A stretch of DNA of 64,000 nt, from assembly GCA_002293125.1 (NCBI GenBank), contig DBCR01000018.1, forward strand, positions 9,372 through 73,371, read 5' to 3'. Shown here in pieces: positions 51,328 to 59,808 of this stretch. This DNA is from Opitutia bacterium UBA953. GTDB taxonomy: Bacteria; Verrucomicrobiota; Verrucomicrobiia; Opitutales; UBA953. Position numbers and translations under genes: made by a program. The notes under the pieces are model-generated. The model had not been told where the DNA came from. It did no database searches and was given only the letters and a program-made list of their open reading frames with translations. Positions within the stretch are counted from its first letter, which is position 1. The number at the start of each line of letters is the position of its first letter.

Positions 51328-53295
51328 TTAGCGCTTATCGACCCAGCGGGTGATGCGGATGACGGTCCAGGATTCAGCCTTACCGTTGATGTTCGTCGTG
51401 AAAGTCTCCCCCGTCCTGTGGTTGAGGAACTGCTTGGCCAGCGGGGAGATGTAAGAGAGGATGTTCTTCTCCGGTTCGCCGTCCCAGGCGCCGAGCAGGT
51501 CGTAGGCGAACTCCGTCTGGTCGGAGCCGCGGCGGAGGACCACGCTGGAGCCGACGCTGATGGTGTCCGTGTTGGCTTCCTTGAAGTCGGTGACCTTGGC
51601 CTTCTTCAGCAGAGCGTCGAGCTCGGCGCGACGGGCGGCGAGGGTGTCATGGTCCTGTCGGGCCATCTTGTATTCGGAATTTTCCTTCAAGTCGCCGTGC
51701 TCCTTGGCGATCTGGATGGCTTCCTTGACCGCGGGGAGGCGTACCTTGACGATGTCCTCGAGCTCGCGCTCCTTTACTTCCTTCGAGTTCTTGGAGACGA
51801 GGAGTTCCTTTTCCTCGGCTTCGGAGCCGGAATGCTTGGACTTGGCGAGGCGCTGGACGTGCGGCTCGATCTTGGCGAGGCGAGAGAGGAGAGCCTTCTT
51901 GGTCATCTCGTCGAAGCCCTGGCTGCTCATCATCGTGCGGGTGAGGTCGAAGATCGTCTCGCTGTCGGCCTTCTTGCCGTCCGCGGGGATCAAGATGTTG
52001 GCGATGAGCTCCTTGTCCTTGATGAGTTCGTTGGCGAGCGGGATGCGGGCCGTGGAGTTGGACTCGAGGGACTCGGTGTCGATCGAGGAAAGGATGGCTC
52101 CGAGCAACGACGGGTTGATCAGGCGGCCGACGATATCGGCGTACTTCTTCGAGTCGCGATTCTTGATGACCCAGATGATGACCGGAGCGCGGAGTTCGCG
52201 GGTCTCGAGCCACTGAGCGAAGCGGGCGGAGACGACGGCAGCGAGTTCTTGGTCGCAGAGGTAGGCGATCGATTCGGAGACGAGCTTGGCGGAGCCGCTC
52301 TTCGTGCCGCCGATATCGCGGTTGCGGAGCAGGTCGAAGGCGCGTTCGGACCAGTTGTCGCCGTGATGGGCGCGGACGAGGTCGAGCAGGCTGCGGATCT
52401 TCTCGGTGGTGTGAGGGATGTTCAGCGCGACGAAGGCGAGGTCGCTTTCGGTGCAGAGGGCGATGATTTCCGAGGCCGTCGGGCTGACGGTTTCGACGTT
52501 CTCGACGGCGGAGCGGAAGAATTTATCGCGGTTCCAGATGCCACCGAGGATGGCAGGGAGGTTGTCGCGCTTGCGGGCGGTCTCGAGCTTCTTGATTTCC
52601 TTGGCGAGGTCCGCGGAGACCTTGTCGAGATTGGCAGCGTTGGCGGCCGAGCGGGTCTCCGAGGAGGCGCTGCCGGCGAGCTCTTCGAGGAGAACGAGCT
52701 TACGTTCGAAATTAGGGGCGCTTTCGTACTGGGCGAAAAGGTCTTCGCCGAGGTCCTTGGGGGCTTCGAGGAGGGCGTACAGACCACCTTTACGCTCCGG
52801 GACGAGGATGGCACGGTCCTTACGGAGGGCGGCTCGAGCCTTGGTCCACCAGGCTTTGAAGGAGGTGGCGCGATCCTTGCCGGCCGGCAGAGAGGCGAAA
52901 TAGACGCGGTCGAGGTTGGCCTCGAGGGCGTAGGAAGTGCATTCGCCGGTAGGGTATTCGGCGAGGAGGGCCTTCACGACGCCAGCAGGGTCGTTGGCGA
53001 CCATGTTGGCGACCTCGGCTTTGGTGCTTTCGCCGTAGGCCTTAGCCACGACGCCGTTGGGATTGATGACCTCGATCTTGCCGAGGAAGAAGGCGGCATC
53101 CATCGCGTGGGCCTTCTTGTTCTGTTCGGGGAAATCGACGGTGAGGCGCTTGGTGGCTTCGTCGTAGGCGCGGATGACGCCGATACCCCAGGCTTGGTGG
53201 AGGCAGAAGGCCGGCTGACCCGTGGCTACCAAGTCGATGGCGGCCTGCAGGGAGTTGATTTTACCACCTTGTGGGTTGTGGGCCTTGTTGCTCAT
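51328..53295 (-). CDS. greA: Transcription elongation factor GreA, long form
   Basis: A 655-residue protein about four times the usual GreA. The last about 155 residues are a full GreA: coiled coil with the acidic tip HGDLKENSEYKMARQDHDTLAARRAELDALL, then the C-terminal FKBP-like domain. The N-terminal 500 residues contain a small beta domain (WGIGVIRAYDEATKRLTVDFPEQNKKAHAM) and helical repeats. Chlamydiae carry a GreA of similar oversize, so this architecture seems to be a PVC trait. GreA restarts backtracked RNA polymerase. What the extension does is unknown. The start at 53295 (MSNKAHNP) is chosen over 53322. Confidence 0.85.
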   Translation of the reverse strand: MSNKAHNPQGGKINSLQAAIDLVATGQPAFCLHQAWGIGVIRAYDEATKRLTVDFPEQNKKAHAMDAAFFLGKIEVINPNGVVAKAYGESTKAEVANMVANDPAGVVKALLAEYPTGECTSYALEANLDRVYFASLPAGKDRATSFKAWWTKARAALRKDRAILVPERKGGLYALLEAPKDLGEDLFAQYESAPNFERKLVLLEELAGSASSETRSAANAANLDKVSADLAKEIKKLETARKRDNLPAILGGIWNRDKFFRSAVENVETVSPTASEIIALCTESDLAFVALNIPHTTEKIRSLLDLVRAHHGDNWSERAFDLLRNRDIGGTKSGSAKLVSESIAYLCDQELAAVVSARFAQWLETRELRAPVIIWVIKNRDSKKYADIVGRLINPSLLGAILSSIDTESLESNSTARIPLANELIKDKELIANILIPADGKKADSETIFDLTRTMMSSQGFDEMTKKALLSRLAKIEPHVQRLAKSKHSGSEAEEKELLVSKNSKEVKERELEDIVKVRLPAVKEAIQIAKEHGDLKENSEYKMARQDHDTLAARRAELDALLKKAKVTDFKEANTDTISVGSSVVLRRGSDQTEFAYDLLGAWDGEPEKNILSYISPLAKQFLNHRTGETFTTNINGKAESWTVIRITRWVDKR

Positions 53296-53395
53296 TGCAA
53301 AAGTGGGTTTTGGGGATAACAATTCTCACTTGCAAGCAGGAAGGCGGGGGGCCTTGGGGTCTATGCCTCGACAGCCCTCCTGGCCTGCGTCCCAC

Positions 53396-54526
53396 ATGGC
53401 CTTTAAGCCCGAAAAACCCTCAATCCACGGCGAAACTCCCGAGACCCTCGGCGAGCGATTGGTCACGGATGGCCATCCTCGCTACCGGGCCGGTCAGGTC
53501 TTCGAATGGCTCTACCCTCGCCGGGCCGAGACCCCGGAGGCGATGACCAACCTTCCGGCCAACCTCCGGACCTGGCTTTCGGCCAATTATGATTTCGAGG
53601 CGACCAGTCTGATCCAGCGGAAGGCCTCATCCGACGTCACCCAGAAAATCCTCCAACGCCTCCGAGACGGTTCCCTCATCGAGACCGTCATCATCCGGGC
53701 CCCGATGGAGGGGGTGGGGCAAGAGAAGTCCCGTCGGACGATCTGCATCTCGACCCAGGTCGGCTGCGCCTATGGGTGCAAATTCTGCGCCTCGGGCCTC
53801 GAGGGCTGGAAGCGCGACCTTTCAATCGGTGAAATCGTCTCCCAACTCGTCCAAGTCTGCCGCATCGAAGACAAGACCGACCCCGCCCGCGCCGCCGAAG
53901 GGCTGGCGTCCTTCGACAACATCGTGGTGATGGGCATGGGTGAGCCGCTGGCTAACTACGAGAACCTGATGTCCGCGCTCCGCATCGTGAACGCGCCCTG
54001 GGGCTTCGGCTTCGGTGCCCGCCGGGTCACGATTTCCACCTCAGGCGTGGTCCCTAAGATCCTCAAGCTCGCCGAGGAGCCGCTGGGCTTCCGCCTTGCC
54101 ATCAGTCTGCACGGCGCGACCAACGAGGTTCGTGATCAGATCATGCCGGTGAACAAGAAGTTCCCGCTCGAGGAACTCATCCCCGCGGCGAAGGCCTTCG
54201 CCCGCAAGCATGGCCGGATGCTGACCTTGGAATTCATCCTGATCGAAGACATCAACGACTCGCTCGAGCAGGCCAGGAAACTCGCCGTGATCGCCCGGGA
54301 ACTGCACGCGCACGTGAATCTCATCCCGTACAACAAGGTTGAAGGCCTGCCGTGGGTGCGCCCGTCTCTGACGCGTCAGGATCGCTTCGTGAAGGAACTC
54401 CGCGGGCTCGGCGTGACGGCGACGCTCCGTCGCGAGAAGGGGCACGATATCGACGCGGCCTGCGGTCAGTTGCGTCTCCAGACGGAGAAGGCGCAGGCCG
54501 TGAATCCACCGCCCGCGGCGGCTTAA
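53396..54526 (+). CDS. rlmN: 23S rRNA/tRNA (adenine-C2)-methyltransferase RlmN
   Basis: A 376-residue radical-SAM enzyme that methylates A2503 of 23S rRNA and A37 of some tRNAs. The iron-sulfur motif is CAYGCKFCAS. GMGEPLANYENLMSALRI and LAISLHGATNEVRDQIMPVN are conserved parts, and the methyl-carrying Cys is in AACGQLR near the end. The start at 53396 is preferred over 53222, which would pass through the greA promoter region; 53363 is also possible. It ends overlapping the convergent rpe stop. Confidence 0.94.
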   Translation: MAFKPEKPSIHGETPETLGERLVTDGHPRYRAGQVFEWLYPRRAETPEAMTNLPANLRTWLSANYDFEATSLIQRKASSDVTQKILQRLRDGSLIETVIIRAPMEGVGQEKSRRTICISTQVGCAYGCKFCASGLEGWKRDLSIGEIVSQLVQVCRIEDKTDPARAAEGLASFDNIVVMGMGEPLANYENLMSALRIVNAPWGFGFGARRVTISTSGVVPKILKLAEEPLGFRLAISLHGATNEVRDQIMPVNKKFPLEELIPAAKAFARKHGRMLTLEFILIEDINDSLEQARKLAVIARELHAHVNLIPYNKVEGLPWVRPSLTRQDRFVKELRGLGVTATLRREKGHDIDAACGQLRLQTEKAQAVNPPPAAA

Positions 54527-55173
54527 GCCGTCAACGCGGCCGCGAAGGCCTTGCGGTCGGGAGCCTTGAAGAAGGCGGTGCCGGCGACGAACGTATCCGC
54601 GCCCGCCTCGCGGCAGCGGAGGCCGGTCTCGATGTTGATGCCGCCATCGACCTCGAGGCGGAAGTGGGCTCCGCGCTTCGCGCGTTCGGCTGCGAGGAGG
54701 CGGATGCTATCGAGGACGGAAGGGATGAATGACTGTCCGCCGAAGCCGGGGAAGACCGTCATGCAGAGCACGAGGTCGACAGAGTCGAGGTAAGGAAGTA
54801 CGCGGCGCGGGTCGGCATCGGGGTTCATCGCAATGCCGGCGGAAAGCCCTGCGGCCTTGATTGCGGCAATGGTCTTGGCGACGTCATGGTCGGCCTCGAC
54901 ATGCACCGTGAGGCGTTCGGCGCCGGCCTTGGCGAAGGCCTCGACGTAGCGGTCGGGATGGCTGAGCATCAGGTGCACATCGAAGTGCAGCTTTGTCAGC
55001 GGACGCAGGTCCGCGACGACCTGCGGACCGAAGCTGATGTTGGGCACGAAGTGTCCGTCCATGATATCGATGTGCAGCCAGGTCAGGCCGGCTTCCTCCA
55101 CCGTACGGACGCCTTGCGCGAACGCGCCGTGATTGGCGGCGAGCAGGGAGGGGGCGACGACTGCGGGGTTCAT
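54523..55173 (-). CDS. rpe: Ribulose-phosphate 3-epimerase
   Basis: A 216-residue TIM barrel that interconverts ribulose-5-P and xylulose-5-P. APSLLAANHG is the first strand, WLHIDIMDGHFVPNISFGPQVV contains the metal His/Asp, MTVFPGFGGQSFIPSVL and EVDGGINIETG are the phosphate- and metal-binding loops. The ATG at 55173 fits the family; longer readings are not family-like. It is the last gene of the rpmF-plsX-fabH-TPR-lptE-rpe run, 2 nt from lptE. Confidence 0.96.
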   Translation of the reverse strand: MNPAVVAPSLLAANHGAFAQGVRTVEEAGLTWLHIDIMDGHFVPNISFGPQVVADLRPLTKLHFDVHLMLSHPDRYVEAFAKAGAERLTVHVEADHDVAKTIAAIKAAGLSAGIAMNPDADPRRVLPYLDSVDLVLCMTVFPGFGGQSFIPSVLDSIRLLAAERAKRGAHFRLEVDGGINIETGLRCREAGADTFVAGTAFFKAPDRKAFAAALTA

Positions 55174-55175
55174 GC

Positions 55176-55661
55176 TTACCAGGCGGTGGTGGCGGCTTCG
55201 CGAATCTGCGAGGCGATGTCGCCGAAGAGCGTCGGTCCGAGGCTGAGTTCCTCGGCGGCGGGATCGCCGGAGACCTGCAGTGTCGCGATGGAGCGGAAGA
55301 GGCGGTCCTTGAAGAGGACGCGCTTGCCGCCGTCGGTCGTCAGGGTGCAACGCACCTCGAAGCTCACGCGGTAGCTCGTGAAGGCGTACGCGTCGCCGGT
55401 CTTGGTGGTGAACCCGTCGCGCTGATACCGCGTGACTTCGGCTTCAAGGCGGGCTTCGCCAGGGCCGACCTTCACGCGAGGATCGCCCGCGAGGGCTTCG
55501 ACGATCTTGCTGTGCAGCACCGCGTGGGTGCCGGTGCGTGCCGTGGAATTGCGGATCGGCGCGACTTCGATGTTACGGAAAGCGGGCTTGGGTCCGCCGA
55601 GTTGGTAGGCGGAGCAACCGACCAGCAGGGAGGCCGCGAGCAACCCGAGGAGGCCCTTCAT
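55176..55661 (-). CDS. lptE: LptE-like outer-membrane lipoprotein
   Basis: A 161-residue lipoprotein. Signal peptide with lipobox LLVGC, then SAYQLGGPKPAFRNIEVAPIRN, a start typical of LptE (Rlp-type) proteins, and a beta/alpha body with EVTRYQRDGFTTKTGDAYAFTSYRVSFEVRCTL. LptE plugs LptD during lipopolysaccharide export. This agrees with lpxA being encoded elsewhere in the window. The ATG overlaps the stop of the preceding TPR gene as ATGA. Sequence conservation of the family is low, so the symbol is tentative. Confidence 0.7.
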   Translation of the reverse strand: MKGLLGLLAASLLVGCSAYQLGGPKPAFRNIEVAPIRNSTARTGTHAVLHSKIVEALAGDPRVKVGPGEARLEAEVTRYQRDGFTTKTGDAYAFTSYRVSFEVRCTLTTDGGKRVLFKDRLFRSIATLQVSGDPAAEELSLGPTLFGDIASQIREAATTAW

Positions 55662-56779
55662 CGACGGTCTCCTCCCGTGGCGGGCTTCGGCTCTTCCTTC
55701 TTGAAGCCGAGCGTATCGAGGTCTCCGCCGACGACCTGCGGTTTGGCTTCGGAGGGGGGGCGCGGACGCGGAACGGTGCCGAGCAGTCGATCGGCGAAGC
55801 TCTTCGGAGGATTGGGGTCCTTCTGGATAAGGGCGAGGAGTGCTTCGGCTTCCGTGGAGGCGGCCGATTCCGGCGCGATGTTGCGGCAAGCGTTGGCCAT
55901 CAGTTTGGCGGCTTCCGGATTGTTGCGGTCGTAGAAGTAGAACTTGGCGAGATTCAGGCGGGCGCGGGCGGCGCGGTCGCGCAGAAGGGCGATTTGTTCA
56001 AGGGCCTGTTTGGCGCGCGGGTCGTCGGGGAACTGGTCCGCCAGCGTGCGCCAGTGGTCGGCGGCTTCGATGGTGGTAGCTTGGTCCCAGGCCGGCCCGA
56101 GTGATTCCTTGGAGCGCATCGTGGCGAGCATCTCGAGCCCCTCGGCGGCGAACTTGGAAGTGGGGTAATCGCTGACGAGACGTTCGAGGGCCTCGATCGT
56201 CTTGGCATCATTGCCGCCCTCCAGACCTAGGCGGGCCGTGCGGATGAGGCATTCGTCGGCGTACGGGCCATTGGGCGCGAGGCGGAGGGTCTTCTGCCAG
56301 AGGGCGACCGCTCCCTGGGGGTCGCGGAACCACGGGAACCAGCCGCCTAGCTTGCGGCGTTCGCCAGCGGCGAGACGGTTCGCAATCTCGAACTGCAGCT
56401 TCACGGCTTCGCCGAAATTGACGAAACTCGAGTGGCGTGCGTAGAGGTCGTCGATGAGTTCGGTGGCGGTCTCGAATTCATGGCGCGCGGCATGCAGGCG
56501 GGCGCGCTCGAGGATGGAGACGGCCTCGGCTTCGGTGCCGGTGTTGGCTTCGCCGATGACGGACCATTCCTTGATGGCCCTCCCTTCGTCGCCGCCGGCG
56601 GCGGTCTGGGAAGCGCGGTTCATCGCGAGTAGCACGACGGGCAGGCGGTCAGCAGGGACGACGTCGTTCGTCGTGCCGGGCTTGAGGTGCCATCTTCCCT
56701 CGAAGTGGACGTATTCGGCACGGGCGAGAGGGCCGAGCAGGAGCGCGACGGCGAGGAGGGTTTTAGCGAGGTGGTTCAT
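55658..56779 (-). CDS. Exported TPR protein in the fabH-lptE run
   Basis: A 373-residue protein with signal peptide (1-21, LLGPLARAEY). The body has paired helices of TPR or BamD-like type: VALWQKTLRLAPNGPYADECLIRTARLGLEGG, LERLVSDYPTSKFAAEGLEMLAT and LADQFPDDPRAKQALEQIALL. The tail (about 340-373) is Pro/Lys rich. The YPxSxFAxEG pattern recalls outer-membrane assembly lipoprotein BamD, but no lipobox is present. Its start overlaps the end of fabH by 17 nt and its stop overlaps the lptE start, so it may function in envelope assembly. Confidence 0.65.
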   Translation of the reverse strand: MNHLAKTLLAVALLLGPLARAEYVHFEGRWHLKPGTTNDVVPADRLPVVLLAMNRASQTAAGGDEGRAIKEWSVIGEANTGTEAEAVSILERARLHAARHEFETATELIDDLYARHSSFVNFGEAVKLQFEIANRLAAGERRKLGGWFPWFRDPQGAVALWQKTLRLAPNGPYADECLIRTARLGLEGGNDAKTIEALERLVSDYPTSKFAAEGLEMLATMRSKESLGPAWDQATTIEAADHWRTLADQFPDDPRAKQALEQIALLRDRAARARLNLAKFYFYDRNNPEAAKLMANACRNIAPESAASTEAEALLALIQKDPNPPKSFADRLLGTVPRPRPPSEAKPQVVGGDLDTLGFKKEEPKPATGGDRR

Positions 56780-57776
56780 GCCAGCGGAGAAGGGTTGCGC
56801 CCCAGGTGAGACCGGCGCCGAAGGCGACGATGAGGACGAGGTCGCCGTGCTTGATCTTGCCGTCTGTCCAGGCTTCTTCAAGCGCAAGCGGAATCGAGGC
56901 CGCCGACGTGTTGCCGTAGCGCTCGAGATTCGAGGGGAAGCGGTCCATGCCCACGTTGAGCTGGCTCGCGACGGCTTCCAAAATACGGCTGTTCGCTTGG
57001 TGCGGGATGAACCACGCGACCTGTTGCGTTTCCACGTCGCACTTGGCGAGGACGCGTTCGCAGGATTCCGTCATCACGCGCACGGCGTGGCGGAAGACTT
57101 CCTTGCCGTTCATCCGCAGGAAATGCTTGCCGTCGCGCAGGGAGTCGGCGGTCGCGGGGGCGGCGGAGCCTCCGCCGACGCAATGCAGGAGCTCGGCGTT
57201 GTTGCCGTCGGCGCCGAGCAGGTTGCCGAGCAGCCCGACGTTCTTCTCTGGGGTGGTCTCGAGTAGGACGGCGCCGGCGCCGTCGCCGAAGAGCACGCAG
57301 GTCGTGCGGTCCGACCAATCCACGACGCTGGAAAGTTTTTCGGAGCCGATGACAAGGGTGCGGCGATAGGCCCCCGAACGCATCATGTCCTTGGCGACCT
57401 GGAGGGCATAGACGAAGCCGGAGCAAGCGGCGGAGACGTCAAAGCAGGGGATGTCACGGCGGAGGCCGAGCTTGGCCTGAAGGAGGCAGGCCGTGGACGG
57501 GAAGGGAACGTCCGGCGTCATGGTGGCGACGATGAGCAGATCGACGTCGGCGGGGGTCAGGCCGGCGCGTTCGAGGGCCTTGGCGGCGGCCTTGGCGCCC
57601 ATGTCGGAGGGGTTCTCGCCTGGAGTGGCGATGCGTCGTTCGGCGATGCCGGAGCGGGTTTTGATCCACTCGTCGGAGGTGTCCACCATCTTGGACAGTT
57701 CGGCATTGGTGAGCTTGCGTTCTGGAGTGTGGACCCCGATGGCCCGAATGAAGACTGAAAGCTCAGCGCTGCTCAT
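56763..57776 (-). CDS. fabH: Beta-ketoacyl-ACP synthase III
   Basis: A 337-residue KAS III that starts fatty acid synthesis by condensing acetyl-CoA with malonyl-ACP. DVSAACSGFVYAL holds the catalytic Cys (residue 118), FIPHQANSRI the His and ERYGNTSAASIPLALEE the Asn. DTSDEWIKTRSGIAERRIA is the N-terminal family signature. The order plsX-fabH behind rpmF is widespread. It overlaps the downstream TPR gene. Confidence 0.96.
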   Translation of the reverse strand: MSSAELSVFIRAIGVHTPERKLTNAELSKMVDTSDEWIKTRSGIAERRIATPGENPSDMGAKAAAKALERAGLTPADVDLLIVATMTPDVPFPSTACLLQAKLGLRRDIPCFDVSAACSGFVYALQVAKDMMRSGAYRRTLVIGSEKLSSVVDWSDRTTCVLFGDGAGAVLLETTPEKNVGLLGNLLGADGNNAELLHCVGGGSAAPATADSLRDGKHFLRMNGKEVFRHAVRVMTESCERVLAKCDVETQQVAWFIPHQANSRILEAVASQLNVGMDRFPSNLERYGNTSAASIPLALEEAWTDGKIKHGDLVLIVAFGAGLTWGATLLRWHEPPR

Positions 57777-57824
57777 CGATGCGTGAGAAAAGACCCCTTG
57801 GGCGGGGAAGGGAACACTAAAACC

Positions 57825-58895
57825 TCAGGCTTCCTCCGGGGTCGAGGAAATCACCGCATTCGCCTCGGCCAGCGAGGTCAGCATACGGTGGCCGGCACCG
57901 TGGCCAAGGGCTTCCAGACCTAGGCGAATGGCGCTGGCGATGCTCTGGCGGTTGCTTGAGCCGTGGGCCTTCATGACGAGTCCGGTGAGGCCGAGTAATG
58001 GCGCTCCACCGTAACGTTCTGGTTTCAATTTGCCTTTGAGGTCGCGCAGGAGGGGGAACATCGCGATGCCCCCGGCCAAGTAGACGGGATTGCTCTTCAC
58101 CTTGCTGCCGACCATGTCGCGGACCATGTAGACGAGGCCTTCCAGGGTCTTGAGGATCACGTTACCCGTGAAGCCGTCAGTCACGACGACATCGCAAGCG
58201 TCGCCAAAGACGTCGAATCCTTCGACAGGGCCGACGTAATTGATGCGATCTCCCATGGCCTTCAGGAGGGAGTGGGTGCGATTGATGCGCGCGCCGCCTT
58301 TGCCTTCTTCGGTGCCGACCGAGAGGAGGCCGATGCGCGGGCTGACGATACCGAGGGCGCTTTGGGCGTAGATGGAACCGAGGACGGCGTTATGCACCAT
58401 CTGGGCGGGCGTAGCCTCAGGGTTGGCGCCCACGTCGAGCATGACGAAATGGCCTTCACGGCGCGGCATGATGGCGGCGAGGGCAGGGCGTTCGGCGCCT
58501 TCCATCGGGCGGACCTTGATGGTACCCGCGGCGACGAGGGCCTTGGTGTTGCCGGTCGAGATGACGACGTCGACTTCGCCAGCCTTGAGCATCTCAAGGG
58601 CGATCACCATGGAGGAATCACGCTTCGACTTGAGCACGGCCATCGGGGCGTCGTCCGGAGCCACGATGCTGGCGGCGTGGCGGAAGCTGACGCGGCTGTT
58701 CTTCAGCGTACGATGCTCGATCGCGAGCATGCGTAGGTTATCTTCATGGCCGACGAGCACCAAGGCGTCGTCCGGCCCGATGATGCCTTCCTTGAAAGCG
58801 ACGGCGGCAGCGGCCACGGCTTCCGAAGGCCCCATATCGCCACCCATGCAATCCAGGGCGATACGATGACCTTTCTTCAGAGGGGCGTCGCTCAT
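57825..58895 (-). CDS. plsX: Phosphate acyltransferase PlsX
   Basis: A 356-residue soluble acyl-ACP:phosphate transacylase that makes acyl phosphate for phospholipid synthesis. ALDCMGGDMGPSEAV is the family start, RASSIV-like parts follow (SFRHAASIVAPDDAPMAVLKSKRDSSM), then VLDVGANPEATPAQMVHNAVLGSIYA and VVTDGFTGNVILKTLEG, all expected for PlsX. It lies 48 nt before fabH and 27 nt after rpmF. Confidence 0.96.
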   Translation of the reverse strand: MSDAPLKKGHRIALDCMGGDMGPSEAVAAAAVAFKEGIIGPDDALVLVGHEDNLRMLAIEHRTLKNSRVSFRHAASIVAPDDAPMAVLKSKRDSSMVIALEMLKAGEVDVVISTGNTKALVAAGTIKVRPMEGAERPALAAIMPRREGHFVMLDVGANPEATPAQMVHNAVLGSIYAQSALGIVSPRIGLLSVGTEEGKGGARINRTHSLLKAMGDRINYVGPVEGFDVFGDACDVVVTDGFTGNVILKTLEGLVYMVRDMVGSKVKSNPVYLAGGIAMFPLLRDLKGKLKPERYGGAPLLGLTGLVMKAHGSSNRQSIASAIRLGLEALGHGAGHRMLTSLAEANAVISSTPEEA

Positions 58896-58922
58896 GGGGT
58901 CGGGCTGGGCCCGGAGAGGAGC

Positions 58923-59102
58923 TTAAGCTCCGGCATCCAGCACCTGACGGCCGCGGTACTTGCCCGAGGTGGGGTCGACGCGGTGGGAGCGGCGGAGGGC
59001 GCCGGATTCGCCGTCTTTGACGAGTTTCGGGGCGCGGAACTGGTTGGCGGCGCGACGGAGTCGGCTGCGGCGTTTGGACTGTTTACGTTTCGGATTGGCC
59101 AT
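58923..59102 (-). CDS. rpmF: 50S ribosomal protein L32
   Basis: A 59-residue basic protein read from ATG 59102 to TAA 58923. It begins MANPKRKQSKRRSRLRRAAN, which is the universal L32 N-terminus (A-x-PKRK-x-SK...R), and has a short tail RVDPTSGKYRGRQVL in place of the classic zinc-binding Cys pair, so this is the Cys-free type. It heads the rpmF-plsX-fabH run, a conserved arrangement that ties ribosome synthesis to lipid synthesis. Confidence 0.94.
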   Translation of the reverse strand: MANPKRKQSKRRSRLRRAANQFRAPKLVKDGESGALRRSHRVDPTSGKYRGRQVLDAGA

Positions 59103-59205
59103 GGTTCTACGCTGGGATGAGGGTTGGTTCTACCCCTCCCTCCCCCTCGGTCAAGCCCCCTTTCCATTCCCTTGCGATTGTGGGCCGGTTTGTTTGGCTG
59201 GCCTT

Positions 59206-59754
59206 ATGCCCGGCCATCCCGCCCTTTTCCTCGATCGTGACGGTAACCTGATCCGCGACCACCACCATACCTGCCGGGAGGAGCAGATTGAGCTGATTCC
59301 GGAGGTGAAGCCAGCCCTGGAGGCCTGCCTGCGGGCCGGCTACCGTCTCTTCGTGCTGACCAACCAGAGCGGCATCAACCGTGGCATCTTCACCTGGGCG
59401 CAATACGAGGCGTGCAATCGCCGCATGCTCGAACTGTTGGCGCTGCCGGCTCCGGGCATCCTGGAGATCAAGGCGGCGCCGGAGCGGCCCGATGAACCTT
59501 CCCTGTATCGTAAGCCGAGTCCCCGTTTCATCTTGGAGAAGATCGCGGAACATGGACTCGATCCGGCACGCTGTTGGATGACGGGCGACCGTGCCACGGA
59601 CTGGGAGGCCGGGCTTAACGCCGGCATCCGTTCGTGCGCCATGCGCAGCGGCGCGGCTAAACCAGAGGAGCTTTGGGAGGCGGCCCGCCGTGGTTTCGCG
59701 GTACACGATGATTTTCCTGCATTCGTGCGCGCGGAACTGAAGCTGGCTTTCTAG
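59206..59754 (+). CDS. HAD-IIIA phosphatase, GmhB/HisB-N-like
   Basis: A 182-residue hydrolase. FLDRDGNLIRDHHHTC carries motif I (DxD), LFVLTNQSGINRGIFTWAQYEACNRRM motif II with the GmhB-like TNQSGIxRG signature, LYRKPSPRFILEKI the Lys of motif III and MTGDRATDWEAGLNAG motif IV. The family includes heptose 1,7-bisphosphate phosphatase and histidinol phosphatase. The loop that carries the zinc Cys in GmhB (CxHx7CxC) is absent, reading PERPDEPS here, so the substrate is uncertain. It stands alone and ends before a terminator. Confidence 0.75.
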   Translation: MPGHPALFLDRDGNLIRDHHHTCREEQIELIPEVKPALEACLRAGYRLFVLTNQSGINRGIFTWAQYEACNRRMLELLALPAPGILEIKAAPERPDEPSLYRKPSPRFILEKIAEHGLDPARCWMTGDRATDWEAGLNAGIRSCAMRSGAAKPEELWEAARRGFAVHDDFPAFVRAELKLAF

Positions 59755-59762
59755 GCCAACAA

Positions 59763-59790
59763 AAAGGACGAACCGGTGGGTTCGTCCTTT
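59763..59790 (-). terminator. Terminator between convergent genes
   Basis: A perfect 12-bp stem has arms at 59763-59774 and 59779-59790 and a 4-nt loop. On the reverse strand it is followed by TTG after an A-rich block (i.e. TTTTTG from the stem end), so it serves the Cys-repeat gene; it may also stop the HAD gene. Confidence 0.85.
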
Positions 59791-59808
59791 GATCGCCTGG
59801 AAAGGAAA

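Noticed and set aside
51250..53319. A 689-codon forward open frame opposite greA
   Set aside because: Antisense to the long GreA; Gly/Glu/Val-rich shadow composition with no domain.
55176..55889. Longer N-terminal version of the LptE-like protein
   Set aside because: The extra 76 residues overlap the preceding TPR gene in another frame and would bury the lipobox signal peptide inside the protein.
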